Below, piece after piece: positions 44,318-53,581 of a stretch of DNA of 64,000 nt. The stretch is from NCBI GenBank assembly GCA_949298195.1, contig CASFVT010000007.1, forward strand, positions 116,477-180,476, written 5' to 3'. Under the pieces are notes generated by a model. It did no database searches and was not told where the DNA came from. It was given only the letters and a program-made list of their open reading frames with translations. Made by a program: the position numbers and the translations under genes. Within the stretch, counting starts at the first letter, position 1. Every line of letters starts with the position of its first letter. This stretch comes from an uncultured Bacillota bacterium (lineage in GTDB: Bacteria; Bacillota_I; Bacilli_A; RFN20; CAG-826).

Positions 44318-45031
44318 ATGTTCACCTACAAAGAGGATTTGGATCCGCGCTTCTTCGCGGGCATCGCCCATCGGGGGTTCCATGACGGGAACAGAACTGA
44401 AAACGGCCTCGAGGCCTTTTCCGCTGCCATTGAGAAAGGGTTCGCCTTCGAATACGACATCCACTTGAGCAAGGACGGAAGGCTCATCGTCGTCCACGAT
44501 AGCGACCTGAAACGGGTTACCGGCAGGGAAGGGAAGGTCGAGGAGCTGACCTTAAAGGCGATCAAAGACGATTACCGTCTCCTCGACGGGGAAGAGCTTC
44601 CCGCTTTCGAGGAAGTAGTCGACCTCAACGACGGCCGGGTACCGATGGTCATCGAATTGAAGGCCCCAGGCGGTGGGAAGGCAGCAAGGGCCATCGGGGA
44701 AGCGGCTAGGAAAGCCATCGTCGGTCGTCTCGATCCCAAGAAGACCGTCATCATCTCCTTCGACCCTCGGGCCCTGCTCTCCTTCGGCCGCGGGAGTGGT
44801 TATCATCTCAGCCTCCTTGTCTGCCTTGAGAAGAAGTGGACACTCTACCTGCGCAGTTTGTTCGATTCAATCGACATCGACCGCCGGCTCGTCGAGGATC
44901 CCCGGATCGCCGATTACCGAGCCAAGGGCCGACTGGTCAACGTCTGGACGATACGGAGCCAAGAAGAGGCCGACTTTCTAAAGGGGAAGGTCGACATGCT
45001 GACTTTCGAGGGTTTCGACTACCGCCCCTAA
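44318..45031 (+). CDS. glycerophosphodiester phosphodiesterase
   Basis: 237 residues. The GDPD active site is clear: AHRGFHDGNRTENGLEAF (metal and acid/base residues) and the second histidine in IVVHDSDLKRVTG, then VIELK. Hydrolyses glycerophosphodiesters to glycerol 3-phosphate and an alcohol, likely in the cytoplasm because no signal peptide is seen. TAAACT ends 6 bases before the ATG and no ribosome site is present. The next gene is a FGGY kinase, and the pair may process glycerol-containing compounds. Confidence 0.93.
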   Translation: MFTYKEDLDPRFFAGIAHRGFHDGNRTENGLEAFSAAIEKGFAFEYDIHLSKDGRLIVVHDSDLKRVTGREGKVEELTLKAIKDDYRLLDGEELPAFEEVVDLNDGRVPMVIELKAPGGGKAARAIGEAARKAIVGRLDPKKTVIISFDPRALLSFGRGSGYHLSLLVCLEKKWTLYLRSLFDSIDIDRRLVEDPRIADYRAKGRLVNVWTIRSQEEADFLKGKVDMLTFEGFDYRP

Positions 45032-45082
45032 CCAAAAGACAAAGGGGAGAAAGGGCCCCTTGCGTGATACAATGCAGCCGCA

Positions 45083-46651
45083 ATGAACGAGAACAGCCCC
45101 TTGGCCCTGACCATCGACTTCGGCACCCAGAGCGTCAAAGTCGCCCTTTTCGACAAGAAAGGGGAGGTCGTGGCTTTTGAAAAAGAAGACTACGACCCGC
45201 CTTATGCAAGCCCCCTCCCCAACTTCGCTGAGCAACGTCCCGAATATTTCTATGAATGCTTCTGCCGAGCGGCCAAGCGGCTGGCGGCCAACCATCCAGA
45301 TCTTTTAAGCCGGGTCGAGGCCGGGACGATCGACTGCTTCCGCGATTCCGCCGTCCTCCTTGATGAGAACATGAAGCCGGTTCGGCCGATGATCATCTGG
45401 CTCGACCAGAGGATGGCCAAGGCCGAAAAGAAGCTGCCTCTCCTCCATCGAATCGCCTTTCGCCTGGTTGGCATGAAGGAAACGGTCATCCTCAACCGTC
45501 AGCGCTCCTACGCCAATTGGGTGCAGGAAGAAGAGCCGGAGGTTTGGGCCAAGACGAAGAAATACGTCAATGCATCCGGCTACTTTACCTATCTCTTGAC
45601 CGGGAACCTCGCTGAGTCCTCCTCCTCGACGGTGGGGCACTATCCCATAGACTTCAAGCGCCACCGTTGGTACAAGAACCCGGAACGCCATTTGAAGGGG
45701 CAGATCTTCGGTGTCCGGGAATCAATGCTTGCCACCATCGTGGGGGAAGGAGAGGAACTGGGACGCATTTCCAAGAAATGCTCCTTGGAAAGTGGTCTTC
45801 CAGAAGGGTTGAAGATTATTGCTTCCGGAAGTGACAAGTCATGCGAGACCCTCGGGCTCGGGGTCATCGATTCGTCGATGGCCGCCCTCTCATTCGGAAC
45901 GGCTTGTTCGGTGGAGACGACTATCACCAAATACATGGAATCCGAGCGGTTTTTGCCGGGATATCCGAGTTGCATCCCCGGATACTACAACCTCGACGTC
46001 CAAATCTACCGGGGGTTCTGGATGATTTCCTGGTTCCGGAAGGAATTCGCCTACAACGCCTCTCCCGAGGACCTCGATTTGATGCTTGAAAGCGTCCCGC
46101 CCGGTGCTGACGGCCTCATCCTCCAACCATACTGGGGTCCCGGTCTTGCCCGCCCCCTCGCGAAGGGCACTGTCATCGGTTGGAGCGACTCTTCGACGAG
46201 CGCCCACCTATACCGAGCAATAATCGAGGGAATCGATTATGCCCTCCGAGAAAGCTTCGAATCGTTTGAAAAGAAAGTCGGGCATAAGATCAAGACGATC
46301 CGTCTCTCTGGGGGCGGGGCCAAAAGCGATGCCGTCTGCCAAATTGCCGCAAATATTTTCAATCGTAAAGTTGAACGGGTCCAGACTACCGAGACCTCCT
46401 CGCTTGGGGCGGCCATGGCCGTCTTCCTGGCCACCAAGGAATTCCAAACCCCCGCGGAAGCCGTCGCGGCGATGGTGCACCCCTCCGATGGTTTCGAACC
46501 GGAACCTGATATTGCCAAGAAGTATGACTTCCTCTACAAAAACGTTTACCTCAAATTGTTCCCGGCCCTCAAGGAGCCATACAAGGCCATCAAAGCCTTC
46601 AACCGGGCCGAGGCCGCTGAGCGGCTTGCCAAGATGAAGAAAAAAGGCTAG
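45083..46651 (+). CDS. FGGY-family carbohydrate kinase
   Basis: 522 residues, two-domain ASKHA kinase. The N-terminal phosphate loop reads LTIDFGTQSVKVALFD; the C-terminal adenosine site reads IRLSGGGAKSDAVCQI. The family includes glycerol, xylulose, gluconate and ribulose kinases; this one lacks a clear glycerol-kinase signature, so the sugar is not assigned. TGATACAAT (an extended -10) ends 9 bases before the ATG. The 3' end lies in the terminator of the convergent tetR gene. Confidence 0.92.
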   Translation: MNENSPLALTIDFGTQSVKVALFDKKGEVVAFEKEDYDPPYASPLPNFAEQRPEYFYECFCRAAKRLAANHPDLLSRVEAGTIDCFRDSAVLLDENMKPVRPMIIWLDQRMAKAEKKLPLLHRIAFRLVGMKETVILNRQRSYANWVQEEEPEVWAKTKKYVNASGYFTYLLTGNLAESSSSTVGHYPIDFKRHRWYKNPERHLKGQIFGVRESMLATIVGEGEELGRISKKCSLESGLPEGLKIIASGSDKSCETLGLGVIDSSMAALSFGTACSVETTITKYMESERFLPGYPSCIPGYYNLDVQIYRGFWMISWFRKEFAYNASPEDLDLMLESVPPGADGLILQPYWGPGLARPLAKGTVIGWSDSSTSAHLYRAIIEGIDYALRESFESFEKKVGHKIKTIRLSGGGAKSDAVCQIAANIFNRKVERVQTTETSSLGAAMAVFLATKEFQTPAEAVAAMVHPSDGFEPEPDIAKKYDFLYKNVYLKLFPALKEPYKAIKAFNRAEAAERLAKMKKKG

Positions 46652-46663
46652 ACGGTGCTAGCC
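46637..46663 (-). terminator. terminator of the tetR-like gene
   Basis: GGCTAG-CACCGT-CTAGCC hairpin followed by TTTTTTCTTC on the minus strand. It overlaps the TetR stop and the end of the FGGY gene. Confidence 0.8.
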
Positions 46664-47275
46664 GCGTCTTTGGCTGTTTTTGAGGAGGCGGAACATCCTC
46701 ATGATGTCCGGGGTCTCGAATTTTTCGCCTTTGAAGCGGATTCTGCGGTAGGAAATGCCGGTGAACCAATCAAGGAAAAAGCGCACGGCCCCTTCGGGAT
46801 CGATGTTTTGGAGTATCCCTTCGGCCTGGCATTCCCGGAACACCCTGGTGAGCAGGGGAAGCGTATCGATGCCGGTAAGAGAGGCCCTGGTTTTCTCGTC
46901 GATTGTCGATGCTGAGCGGCGGACTTCCTCGAGACGACAATACATGAGGGGCTCTCCGCCGACGGAAAGAACCAATTCGGTGGCTTTTATGATCCGTTCG
47001 GCGGCTTGAAGGCCGTGCAGTTTTTCTATTTCGCCGATCTCATCTGAAACCTTGTAGCATTTCCGCCCATAGGTCTCCATGACGGCATTGAAGAGTTCTT
47101 CCTTGCTCTTGAAATAGTAATAGAAAAGACCGTGGGAACAGTGGCAGGCTTCGGCAATGCCGTCGATCGTCAGCGAATCGTAACCGTCATAGGCAAAGAG
47201 GCGGAGTGACTTGCGGATGATCGCCTCGCGGCGACGATCGCGCATTTGCTTATTCAACTCCTTTGATCTTGGCAT
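46658..47275 (-). CDS. TetR/AcrR-family transcriptional regulator
   Basis: 205 residues. The N-terminal helix-turn-helix is clear: IIRKSLRLFAYDGYDSLTID, IAEACHCSHGLFYYYFKSKE, the canonical TetR recognition helix and Tyr-Tyr motif. The ligand-binding half is not diagnostic. AAAGGTGA lies before the ATG. It diverges from the flavodoxin gene across 98 bases and is convergent with the FGGY kinase, so either may be its target. Confidence 0.93.
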   Translation of the reverse strand: MPRSKELNKQMRDRRREAIIRKSLRLFAYDGYDSLTIDGIAEACHCSHGLFYYYFKSKEELFNAVMETYGRKCYKVSDEIGEIEKLHGLQAAERIIKATELVLSVGGEPLMYCRLEEVRRSASTIDEKTRASLTGIDTLPLLTRVFRECQAEGILQNIDPEGAVRFFLDWFTGISYRRIRFKGEKFETPDIMRMFRLLKNSQRRG

Positions 47276-47373
47276 GTGTTCACCTTTGCAAAGATTGTTT
47301 TTTATATTTCGCCTTTTGTCAACCTATCCACCCTTGCTCGCGTGGGCGCGCAACGTGCTACAATTCAACGGCT

Positions 47374-47928
47374 ATGAAGACCATCGTTTTGTATACGTCT
47401 AAAACCGGGAACACCGCCCGTTATGCCGAGGAACTCGCCGAGAAGGTCGGCGGAGAGGCCCGGCCCCTCAAGAAATTCCGCTGGAAGAAGGAAGCCGCCC
47501 TCTATGATTGCTTCGTTTACGGTGGTTGGGTCATGGGAGGCAAGATCCAGGGGATAGACGATTTCCTCTCTCATTACGATGAACTCCATGAAGCCGGAAA
47601 GGACATCATCATCTTCTCGGTAGGCATGTCGGTTGGAACCCCCGAGGGGAGGAAGGAGATGATTTCCCTCAACCTCCTCGACCTTTACCGGGTCCGCTTT
47701 TATCAGGTACGGGGGAGTTTCGATATGCAGAAACTCAAGTTCCCCTGGTCGATGGTGATGAAGGCCACCTTGAACAAAATGGCGACCGACCCCAACCTTA
47801 CCCCGGATAAACAAGCCCTCATTGAGTTGAAGGATCACCCCCTTGATTTTCATGATGGAGAGAAGATCGAGAAAATTGCCCGCATGATCGAGTCTCTTTC
47901 CGAGGAAAGGGCCAAAAAGGACGCGTGA
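47374..47928 (+). CDS. flavodoxin-domain protein (HemG-like)
   Basis: 184 residues from the ATG at 47374. The FMN phosphate loop is LYTSKTGNTARYAEEL; the WVMGGKIQG region fits the flavodoxin/HemG-like branch rather than small electron-transfer flavodoxins. The role could be protoporphyrinogen oxidation or general electron transfer; no other haem gene is nearby, so only the fold is claimed. TACAAT lies 9 bases before the ATG. The stop overlaps the pth start. Confidence 0.88.
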   Translation: MKTIVLYTSKTGNTARYAEELAEKVGGEARPLKKFRWKKEAALYDCFVYGGWVMGGKIQGIDDFLSHYDELHEAGKDIIIFSVGMSVGTPEGRKEMISLNLLDLYRVRFYQVRGSFDMQKLKFPWSMVMKATLNKMATDPNLTPDKQALIELKDHPLDFHDGEKIEKIARMIESLSEERAKKDA

Positions 47929-48506
47929 AGCTCATCGTCGGGCTTGGTAACCCCGGGCCTCAATACGAGAAGACGAGGCACAACATGGGTTTTCGTTGCC
48001 TCGATTGTTTTTGCGAACGCGTCGGGGTGGATTTTGACCGGGAACGCTTCAAGGGTTCCTGCCACGTCGAGAAAGAAGCCTCCCACGGGGGATCCTACAT
48101 CCTCTTCAAGCCACTGACCTTCATGAACCTTTCCGGGACGGCAGTCCGGGAAATCGTCTCGTATTTCAAAATCGATCTGGATGACATCCTCGTCATTTAC
48201 GATGACATGGATCTACTTCCGGGTGACTTCCGTCTCCGAGCAAAAGGCTCCTCTGGCGGGCACAAGGGGATGCAGTCAATCATCGATTGTCTTGGCAGCA
48301 GCAACATCAAGCGAATCAAGATCGGCATCGGCAAACCCGAGTTCGCCAGCGTGGTCGATTACGTCCTCGGCCGGCCCTCCAAGGAAGAGGAGCCGTCTAT
48401 CGAAGAGGCAACCCACGGAGCGGCCGAGGCCATCGTCCATTTCTTGTCGCACCCCTTCGACGAGACGATGAGCCGTTTTAATAGGCCCCGCGAAAGGACT
48501 CGATGA
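47925..48506 (+). CDS. pth: peptidyl-tRNA hydrolase
   Basis: 193 residues starting at a GTG that overlaps the previous stop (GTGA). Recycles peptidyl-tRNA dropped by ribosomes. Catalytic residues are visible: GLGNPGPQYEKTRHNMGF with the catalytic histidine, then FMNLSG, and DDMDLLPG, GSSGGHKG. Length is normal. The order pth-mfd-rqcP-tilS-ftsH is the Bacillus one. It overlaps mfd as ATGA. Confidence 0.97.
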   Translation: MKLIVGLGNPGPQYEKTRHNMGFRCLDCFCERVGVDFDRERFKGSCHVEKEASHGGSYILFKPLTFMNLSGTAVREIVSYFKIDLDDILVIYDDMDLLPGDFRLRAKGSSGGHKGMQSIIDCLGSSNIKRIKIGIGKPEFASVVDYVLGRPSKEEEPSIEEATHGAAEAIVHFLSHPFDETMSRFNRPRERTR

Positions 48507-51500
48507 AAGACGACATCTTCTCGGCGATAAAAGACCTCGACGTTCTGGATGCCTTCCTTGGGAAGGGCCATTTCGTCACCGACGACATCGTCGGTCCCTC
48601 CCTCCTATTGGCGGCTTCCCTCAAGGAGAGAGGCGGGCGCTACGCCCTCATCGAGACCAATCTCTACAGTGCCCAAACCGCCTATGAATTCCTTTTGAAT
48701 TTCCTGCCCGAGGAAAAGGTCATCTTCTTCCCTGGCGAGGAACTCCTCCGGGCGGAAGCGGTGGCTTCTTCTAGGGAACTCATGGCCCAGCGCCTTTACG
48801 CGATGGGGGAGTTGATGCGTCCTGGGGACAAGATCCTGGTCTCCCATGTCTCGGCCCTCCTTCGTTTCCTGCCATCCCCGGAGGACTTCAAGAAAAGCCT
48901 CATTCATTTTGAGAAAGGCGACCGCCATTCAGTCGAGGAACTCAAGAAACGCCTCCTCGAACTCGGTTACCATCGGGTCGGCAAAATCGACCAATCACTG
49001 GAATTCGCCGTCCGTGGGGATATCGTGGACGTCTTCTCCGTCTCAAGCCTCTATCCGGTTCGAATCGAGTTCTTCGATGACGAGATTGAATCGATCCGCT
49101 CGTTCGACATCGCCAGTCAAACTTCAATCAAGGAACTCGACGAACTGACCATCCTCCCGGCCCACGAGTCGTTCTATTTCGGTGACAAGAAGGAAACGGC
49201 CATTGAGCGAATCAGGGCCCGCTTGACCTCAGATTTAGGAAAATTGAGCCAAAACAACGCGCAAATCCTAAGTCAAAACGTCAATATCGCCCTAGAAGAC
49301 ATCAAAGACGGCTCCAGCAAGTCAACCCTTTATCGTTACTACGGGTTCGGGCTTGCTGAGAGCAATTCGATTGTTTCCTACCTTGAGCCAGACCTCCTCT
49401 ATATTCCCGATAAAGAGGAATTCAATGAGTCCGTTTCCTTCCTCGACGAGGAAGCGGCTTCCTTCTTTTCCGAGCTCCGGGAAAACTTGAACATCGTGTC
49501 AGGCCTCGGCCAGTACATGCGGGTCGAAATGGCCCTAGCCAAGGCCAAGCGGGTGTCTTTCGGCAGCCATTTCGCCAAAGATCCCTCCGACATTCCCTTT
49601 TCCGGGCGGGAAATCGTTTTTCCCTCGACGGGACTATCGATGGTCGCGCCCAATCTGGCCGGGTATCTCTCCCGCGATAATCGGGTTATCGTCTTCGCTC
49701 CCGACCCCCATCAACGGGAGACCCTGCGAAACGCCCTCGACGAAGCCGGGATAAGCCACGAGAACACTTGTGGCTTCGAACTTCCTTCGAACGGCCTAGT
49801 CATTTCCGATGCCTCGATCCAAGGGGGTTTTGAAATATCGCCCCTCCGCCTTGCCCTCATTTCCAGCCGTGACCTTTTCGGCGACCGGGGACGAGCCAAC
49901 CGTTTTTCCTCCCGTTTCAAGAACGCGACGATTCTACGTTCCAGCGATGATCTTCGCCCGGGCGACTACGTCGTCCACGAATATTCGGGCATCGGCCAGT
50001 TCCTTGAAGTGACTACCCTCGAGGTAGAGGGCCAACACCGCGATTACCTAAAGATCGCCTATGCCGGCGGGGCCATTCTCTATGTTCCCCTTGAGCAGTT
50101 CCGCCTCGTCCGCAAATATGCCGGGCGAGAAGGCTTCAAACCACGGCTCTCCACCCTCGGCAAAAACGAATGGAAGAAGAAAAAGGAGCAAATCAGGAAC
50201 CGGGTCAACGACCTAGCCGATCGCCTGATGGCCCTTTACTCGACCCGTTCCCGCGAAAGTGGGCATTGTTTTCCCAAAGACGACGAACTCCAGACGGCTT
50301 TCGAGAACCAATTCCCGTATTTGCTGACTGTCGATCAGGAAAAGGCCCTATCCGAAATCAAGTCTGACATGGAAAGCGACGTCATCATGGATCGTCTCCT
50401 CTGCGGGGACGTCGGCTTCGGGAAGACGGAGCTGGCCTTCCGGGCCTGCTTCAAATGCATCGAAGGCGGGTATCAAGCGGCCATCCTCTGCCCGACGACC
50501 ATCCTTGCCCGGCAGCATTACGAAGTTGCCCTCGAACGCTTCGCCTCCTTCGGCATCCGGATCGCCCATCTTTCACGCTTGGTCGACGAAAAGGAGCAAA
50601 GGAGGATCATCAGGGACCTCAAGGAAGGGAAAATCGATCTAGTCATCGGAACCCATCGCCTCTTCGGGAAAGACGTCGGTTTCGCCCGCCTCGGGCTCCT
50701 CGTCGTCGACGAGGAACAGCGGTTCGGGGTCGAACAAAAGGAAAAGATCAAGGAGATGAAGAAGACAGTCGATGTCTTGACCCTCTCGGCCACCCCGATT
50801 CCAAGGACCCTCCAGATGTCCCTCGTCGGGATCAGACCCCTTTCGGAAATCAACACGCCACCGAGTTCCAGAATGCCGATCCAAACCTATGTCATCCCCT
50901 ATAACGAGACTACCGTGAGGGAACTCGTTTCCCGGGAATTATCCCGGCATGGACAGGTTTTCTATGTTCATAACCGGGTTGAGACGATATATGGGAAAGC
51001 CGCTTCCCTCCAGGAGGCCCTTCCGGGGGCCCGGATTGGGGTCGTCCACGGGCAGATGGAGAAGGAGGAAATCGAAGACACGGTCGGGAAGTTCTATTCC
51101 GGGGAACTCGACATGCTGGTCTGCACCTCCATCGTCGAAAACGGAATCGACATCCCCAACGCGAACATGATCATCGTCGAAAACGCGGATCGTTTCGGGC
51201 TCAGCCAGCTTTACCAAATCAAGGGACGGGTCGGGCGCGGCGAAAGGATTGCCTATGCCTATTTGACCTACCAAGAAGGGAAGAGGATGAACGAAGACGC
51301 CCACAAGCGCCTGAAGGCCATTCAGGAATTCACCGAACTTGGGAGCGGCTATCGCATTGCCCAGCGCGACCTCATGATCCGGGGGGCGGGCGACCTCCTC
51401 GGCCCTGAGCAGGCCGGCTTCATCGACTCGATTGGGCTTGATCTCTACCTATCGATGCTCAACGAAGCCATCGAAGAGAGAAAGACGGGGGTCAAGAAAG

Positions 51501-51967
51501 AAGAGGCCAAGCCAAGCCCCGTCCTCGACCTCGATGCCTACATCCCCCCGTCTTACGCCTCCGAAAGCGACAAGGTTGAGCTTTACCAAACACTCGAAGG
51601 GGCGAAGAACATGAAGGAAGTCAATGCCTGGGTCAAGAAAACCCGGGATGTCTATGGCCCCCTGCCAAAAGAGACCCTCCTACTGGTCGACAAGAAGAAA
51701 ATCGACCTTTATTTGAATCTCCCGATCTTCGAGGGACTCGAGGAACTAAGCGACCGCATCTATCTCACCATGAGCCCCCTTTTCTCAAAGGTCAACGGAA
51801 TCGGGGTGGCCCTGTTCGAGTCCCTCAGCCCCTATCTTTCCTCAATCCGGGCCAATTTCGTCGAGAAGAAACTCCGTTTGAGTTACCAAAAGAAGGGGAA
51901 TTACCTGAAGACTCTTTTGGATACCCTCCCCCTCATCGAGCTTGTATATCGGCAGCGCGCGGGCTAG
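48503..51967 (+). CDS. mfd: transcription-repair coupling factor Mfd
   Basis: 1154 residues, the usual length. Displaces stalled RNA polymerase and recruits the UvrABC machinery. Visible parts are the UvrB-like N-terminus, the RNA polymerase interaction region (about 490-560, with GDYVVHEYSGIG), and the translocase with Walker A GDVGFGKTELAFR, DEEQ box VVDEEQRFGV, motif III TLSATPIPRT and the RecG-like motif ENADRFGLSQLYQIKGRVGR. The ATG overlaps the pth stop. Confidence 0.98.
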   Translation: MKDDIFSAIKDLDVLDAFLGKGHFVTDDIVGPSLLLAASLKERGGRYALIETNLYSAQTAYEFLLNFLPEEKVIFFPGEELLRAEAVASSRELMAQRLYAMGELMRPGDKILVSHVSALLRFLPSPEDFKKSLIHFEKGDRHSVEELKKRLLELGYHRVGKIDQSLEFAVRGDIVDVFSVSSLYPVRIEFFDDEIESIRSFDIASQTSIKELDELTILPAHESFYFGDKKETAIERIRARLTSDLGKLSQNNAQILSQNVNIALEDIKDGSSKSTLYRYYGFGLAESNSIVSYLEPDLLYIPDKEEFNESVSFLDEEAASFFSELRENLNIVSGLGQYMRVEMALAKAKRVSFGSHFAKDPSDIPFSGREIVFPSTGLSMVAPNLAGYLSRDNRVIVFAPDPHQRETLRNALDEAGISHENTCGFELPSNGLVISDASIQGGFEISPLRLALISSRDLFGDRGRANRFSSRFKNATILRSSDDLRPGDYVVHEYSGIGQFLEVTTLEVEGQHRDYLKIAYAGGAILYVPLEQFRLVRKYAGREGFKPRLSTLGKNEWKKKKEQIRNRVNDLADRLMALYSTRSRESGHCFPKDDELQTAFENQFPYLLTVDQEKALSEIKSDMESDVIMDRLLCGDVGFGKTELAFRACFKCIEGGYQAAILCPTTILARQHYEVALERFASFGIRIAHLSRLVDEKEQRRIIRDLKEGKIDLVIGTHRLFGKDVGFARLGLLVVDEEQRFGVEQKEKIKEMKKTVDVLTLSATPIPRTLQMSLVGIRPLSEINTPPSSRMPIQTYVIPYNETTVRELVSRELSRHGQVFYVHNRVETIYGKAASLQEALPGARIGVVHGQMEKEEIEDTVGKFYSGELDMLVCTSIVENGIDIPNANMIIVENADRFGLSQLYQIKGRVGRGERIAYAYLTYQEGKRMNEDAHKRLKAIQEFTELGSGYRIAQRDLMIRGAGDLLGPEQAGFIDSIGLDLYLSMLNEAIEERKTGVKKEEAKPSPVLDLDAYIPPSYASESDKVELYQTLEGAKNMKEVNAWVKKTRDVYGPLPKETLLLVDKKKIDLYLNLPIFEGLEELSDRIYLTMSPLFSKVNGIGVALFESLSPYLSSIRANFVEKKLRLSYQKKGNYLKTLLDTLPLIELVYRQRAG

Positions 51968-51988
51968 CGCGCATGTTAAACTTAATCC

Positions 51989-52252
51989 ATGCGCATCGAC
52001 AAGTTCCTCAAGGTCAGCCGCCTCATCAAGCGACGGGAAACGGCCAAACGCCTGGCCGAGGAAGGCGGGGTCCTCGTCAACGGGAAGAAGGCCAAGCCGA
52101 GTGCGGAAGTCCGGGCCGGCGACGAACTAATCCTGTCCCTTGGGCGGCACCGCCTCGTCTGCGAAGTCCTCGCGGAACGACCCTACGCGAACAAGGAACA
52201 GGCCGAATCGATGTATCGGCTGATCGAAGATACCCTGTCGGAGGAGGAATAG
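51989..52252 (+). CDS. rqcP: S4-domain RNA-binding protein RqcP (YabO-like)
   Basis: 87 residues, beginning MRIDKFLKVSRLIKRRETAK, the S4 signature of the YabO/Hsp15 group, with LVNGKKAKPSAEVRAGD. In Bacillus, RqcP is part of ribosome quality control with RqcH. The location between mfd and tilS is the Bacillus one. TAAACT (51977-51982) is 6 bases before the ATG and no ribosome site is visible. The next gene starts 2 bases after the stop. Confidence 0.92.
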   Translation: MRIDKFLKVSRLIKRRETAKRLAEEGGVLVNGKKAKPSAEVRAGDELILSLGRHRLVCEVLAERPYANKEQAESMYRLIEDTLSEEE

Positions 52253-52253
52253 C

Positions 52254-53504
52254 ATGCTCGATTACAAGTTCGGACCCGGGAACAACTACATCTTGGCTTG
52301 CAACTACGGACCCGAATCGATGGCCCTCCTCCACATGATGGAGGCTTCGGGGGTCAAGCCGATCGTCGTTTTCATCGACTACCACCTCGGGCTGCCGATG
52401 GAAGAGGCCGGGAAGTCGCTCGAGGCCTATTCAAGGGAGCACGGGCTCGTCTACGAATCCCTCGACGTGGAGGAAGAGGCCCCGGGCCAGGAAGAATTCG
52501 TCGAGTGGTCGAGGAAGATCCGTTATGGCTTCTTCAAGGAAGTCTATGCCCGGCACGAGGCGGCCGCCTTGTTCATTGCCCATGACCAAGACGACATGAT
52601 CGAGGGCTACCTCTATATGAAGGAGAAGGGGATCAAAAACCTTCGTTATGAGAACTTCGGGAAGTTCCAAGCCAAGGAAGGGATGATCGTCGTCAGACCC
52701 CTCTTGGAGTTCAGCCGGGAAGACTTGGTCGAATATTGTCGGCAAAACTTGGTTCCTTTTTCCGAAGAAGCCAGCGATCTCATCGCCGCTCACCTCGAAA
52801 GCAACATCCGGCGGGAAATCGTCAACCACCTCAACGAGGTCGAGCGCGACCAGATAATCGAAGAGATGAAGCGGGCCAACGACGAGAAACTCTCCTTCGT
52901 TAGGAGCCTCGAGGACCGGGTCAAGGTTTCCGACGAACTCTACATCCGGGAATTGCTCGCCCTCTCGCCATCGGAATTCGCCGAAACAATCCTCACCTTC
53001 GTCAATGCCCATGCGCCGAGCCACTGCACCATCACGCCGAAAATCCTCGAGGAGGTGCGGGCGATGTGCCTCGACAAGCGGGAAATCATGTCGTATCGCC
53101 TCCGCGGAACCTATTTTCTCGTCAAGGAATACGACGTCATCAGTTTCGATGAAGACGGGGAGAACATGCCGTATAGCTATGTGATGGAAAAGCCGGGCAA
53201 GCTCTCATGCGATACCTTCGACCTCGACTTCAGCATGGGGGCCGAGGACCGGAACATCCACGCGGACGACTATCCGATCACCATCCGAAGCGCCCTTCCG
53301 CAGGACGTCTACAGCTACCACGGCTACATGGTGCCGGTCCGCCGGATGCTCGTCGCGAGCGGCATGAGTGCCCGCCTCCTCGGGGTCTGGCCGGTCTTTC
53401 TTTCCAAGGAGGGGAAGATCATCTACGTGCCGCGTTACGTCCGTGGTTTCAGCGAATACCATAGCTCAGTGCTCAAAATCCACGTGAAAGACGAGGAAAA
53501 ATAG
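52254..53504 (+). CDS. tilS: TilS-like tRNA-Ile lysidine synthetase with altered PP-loop
   Basis: 416 residues. Position after mfd-rqcP and before ftsH, length, and the motifs FIDYHLG, FIAHDQDDMIEGYL and RPLLEFSREDLVEYC point to TilS. The PP-loop SGGxDS, which holds ATP, reads NYGPES (residues 17-22): serine, first glycine and aspartate are all changed. GGAGGAATAGC precedes the ATG. The C-terminal half is about 200 residues and includes the last TilS domain. AUA codons are used in neighbours such as ftsH and tldD, so lysidine modification or a UAU-anticodon tRNA is expected somewhere. Confidence 0.85.
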   Translation: MLDYKFGPGNNYILACNYGPESMALLHMMEASGVKPIVVFIDYHLGLPMEEAGKSLEAYSREHGLVYESLDVEEEAPGQEEFVEWSRKIRYGFFKEVYARHEAAALFIAHDQDDMIEGYLYMKEKGIKNLRYENFGKFQAKEGMIVVRPLLEFSREDLVEYCRQNLVPFSEEASDLIAAHLESNIRREIVNHLNEVERDQIIEEMKRANDEKLSFVRSLEDRVKVSDELYIRELLALSPSEFAETILTFVNAHAPSHCTITPKILEEVRAMCLDKREIMSYRLRGTYFLVKEYDVISFDEDGENMPYSYVMEKPGKLSCDTFDLDFSMGAEDRNIHADDYPITIRSALPQDVYSYHGYMVPVRRMLVASGMSARLLGVWPVFLSKEGKIIYVPRYVRGFSEYHSSVLKIHVKDEEK

Positions 53505-53581
53505 GGATAATCAACAAGTCGGGGAACATGGATGCCAATAAACCACCCATTCTTTGCCTTGATATTTAAGGGAGAAGCAAC

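Noticed and set aside
50929..50942. Noc-like site in mfd (TTTCCCGGGAATTA)
   Set aside because: Only a partial match to the ATTTCCCGGGAAAT consensus, single copy noticed, and no noc gene in the window.
53478..53493. Third parS-like sequence at the end of tilS
   Set aside because: Shares CCACGTGAAA with parS but mismatches at about five of 16 positions.
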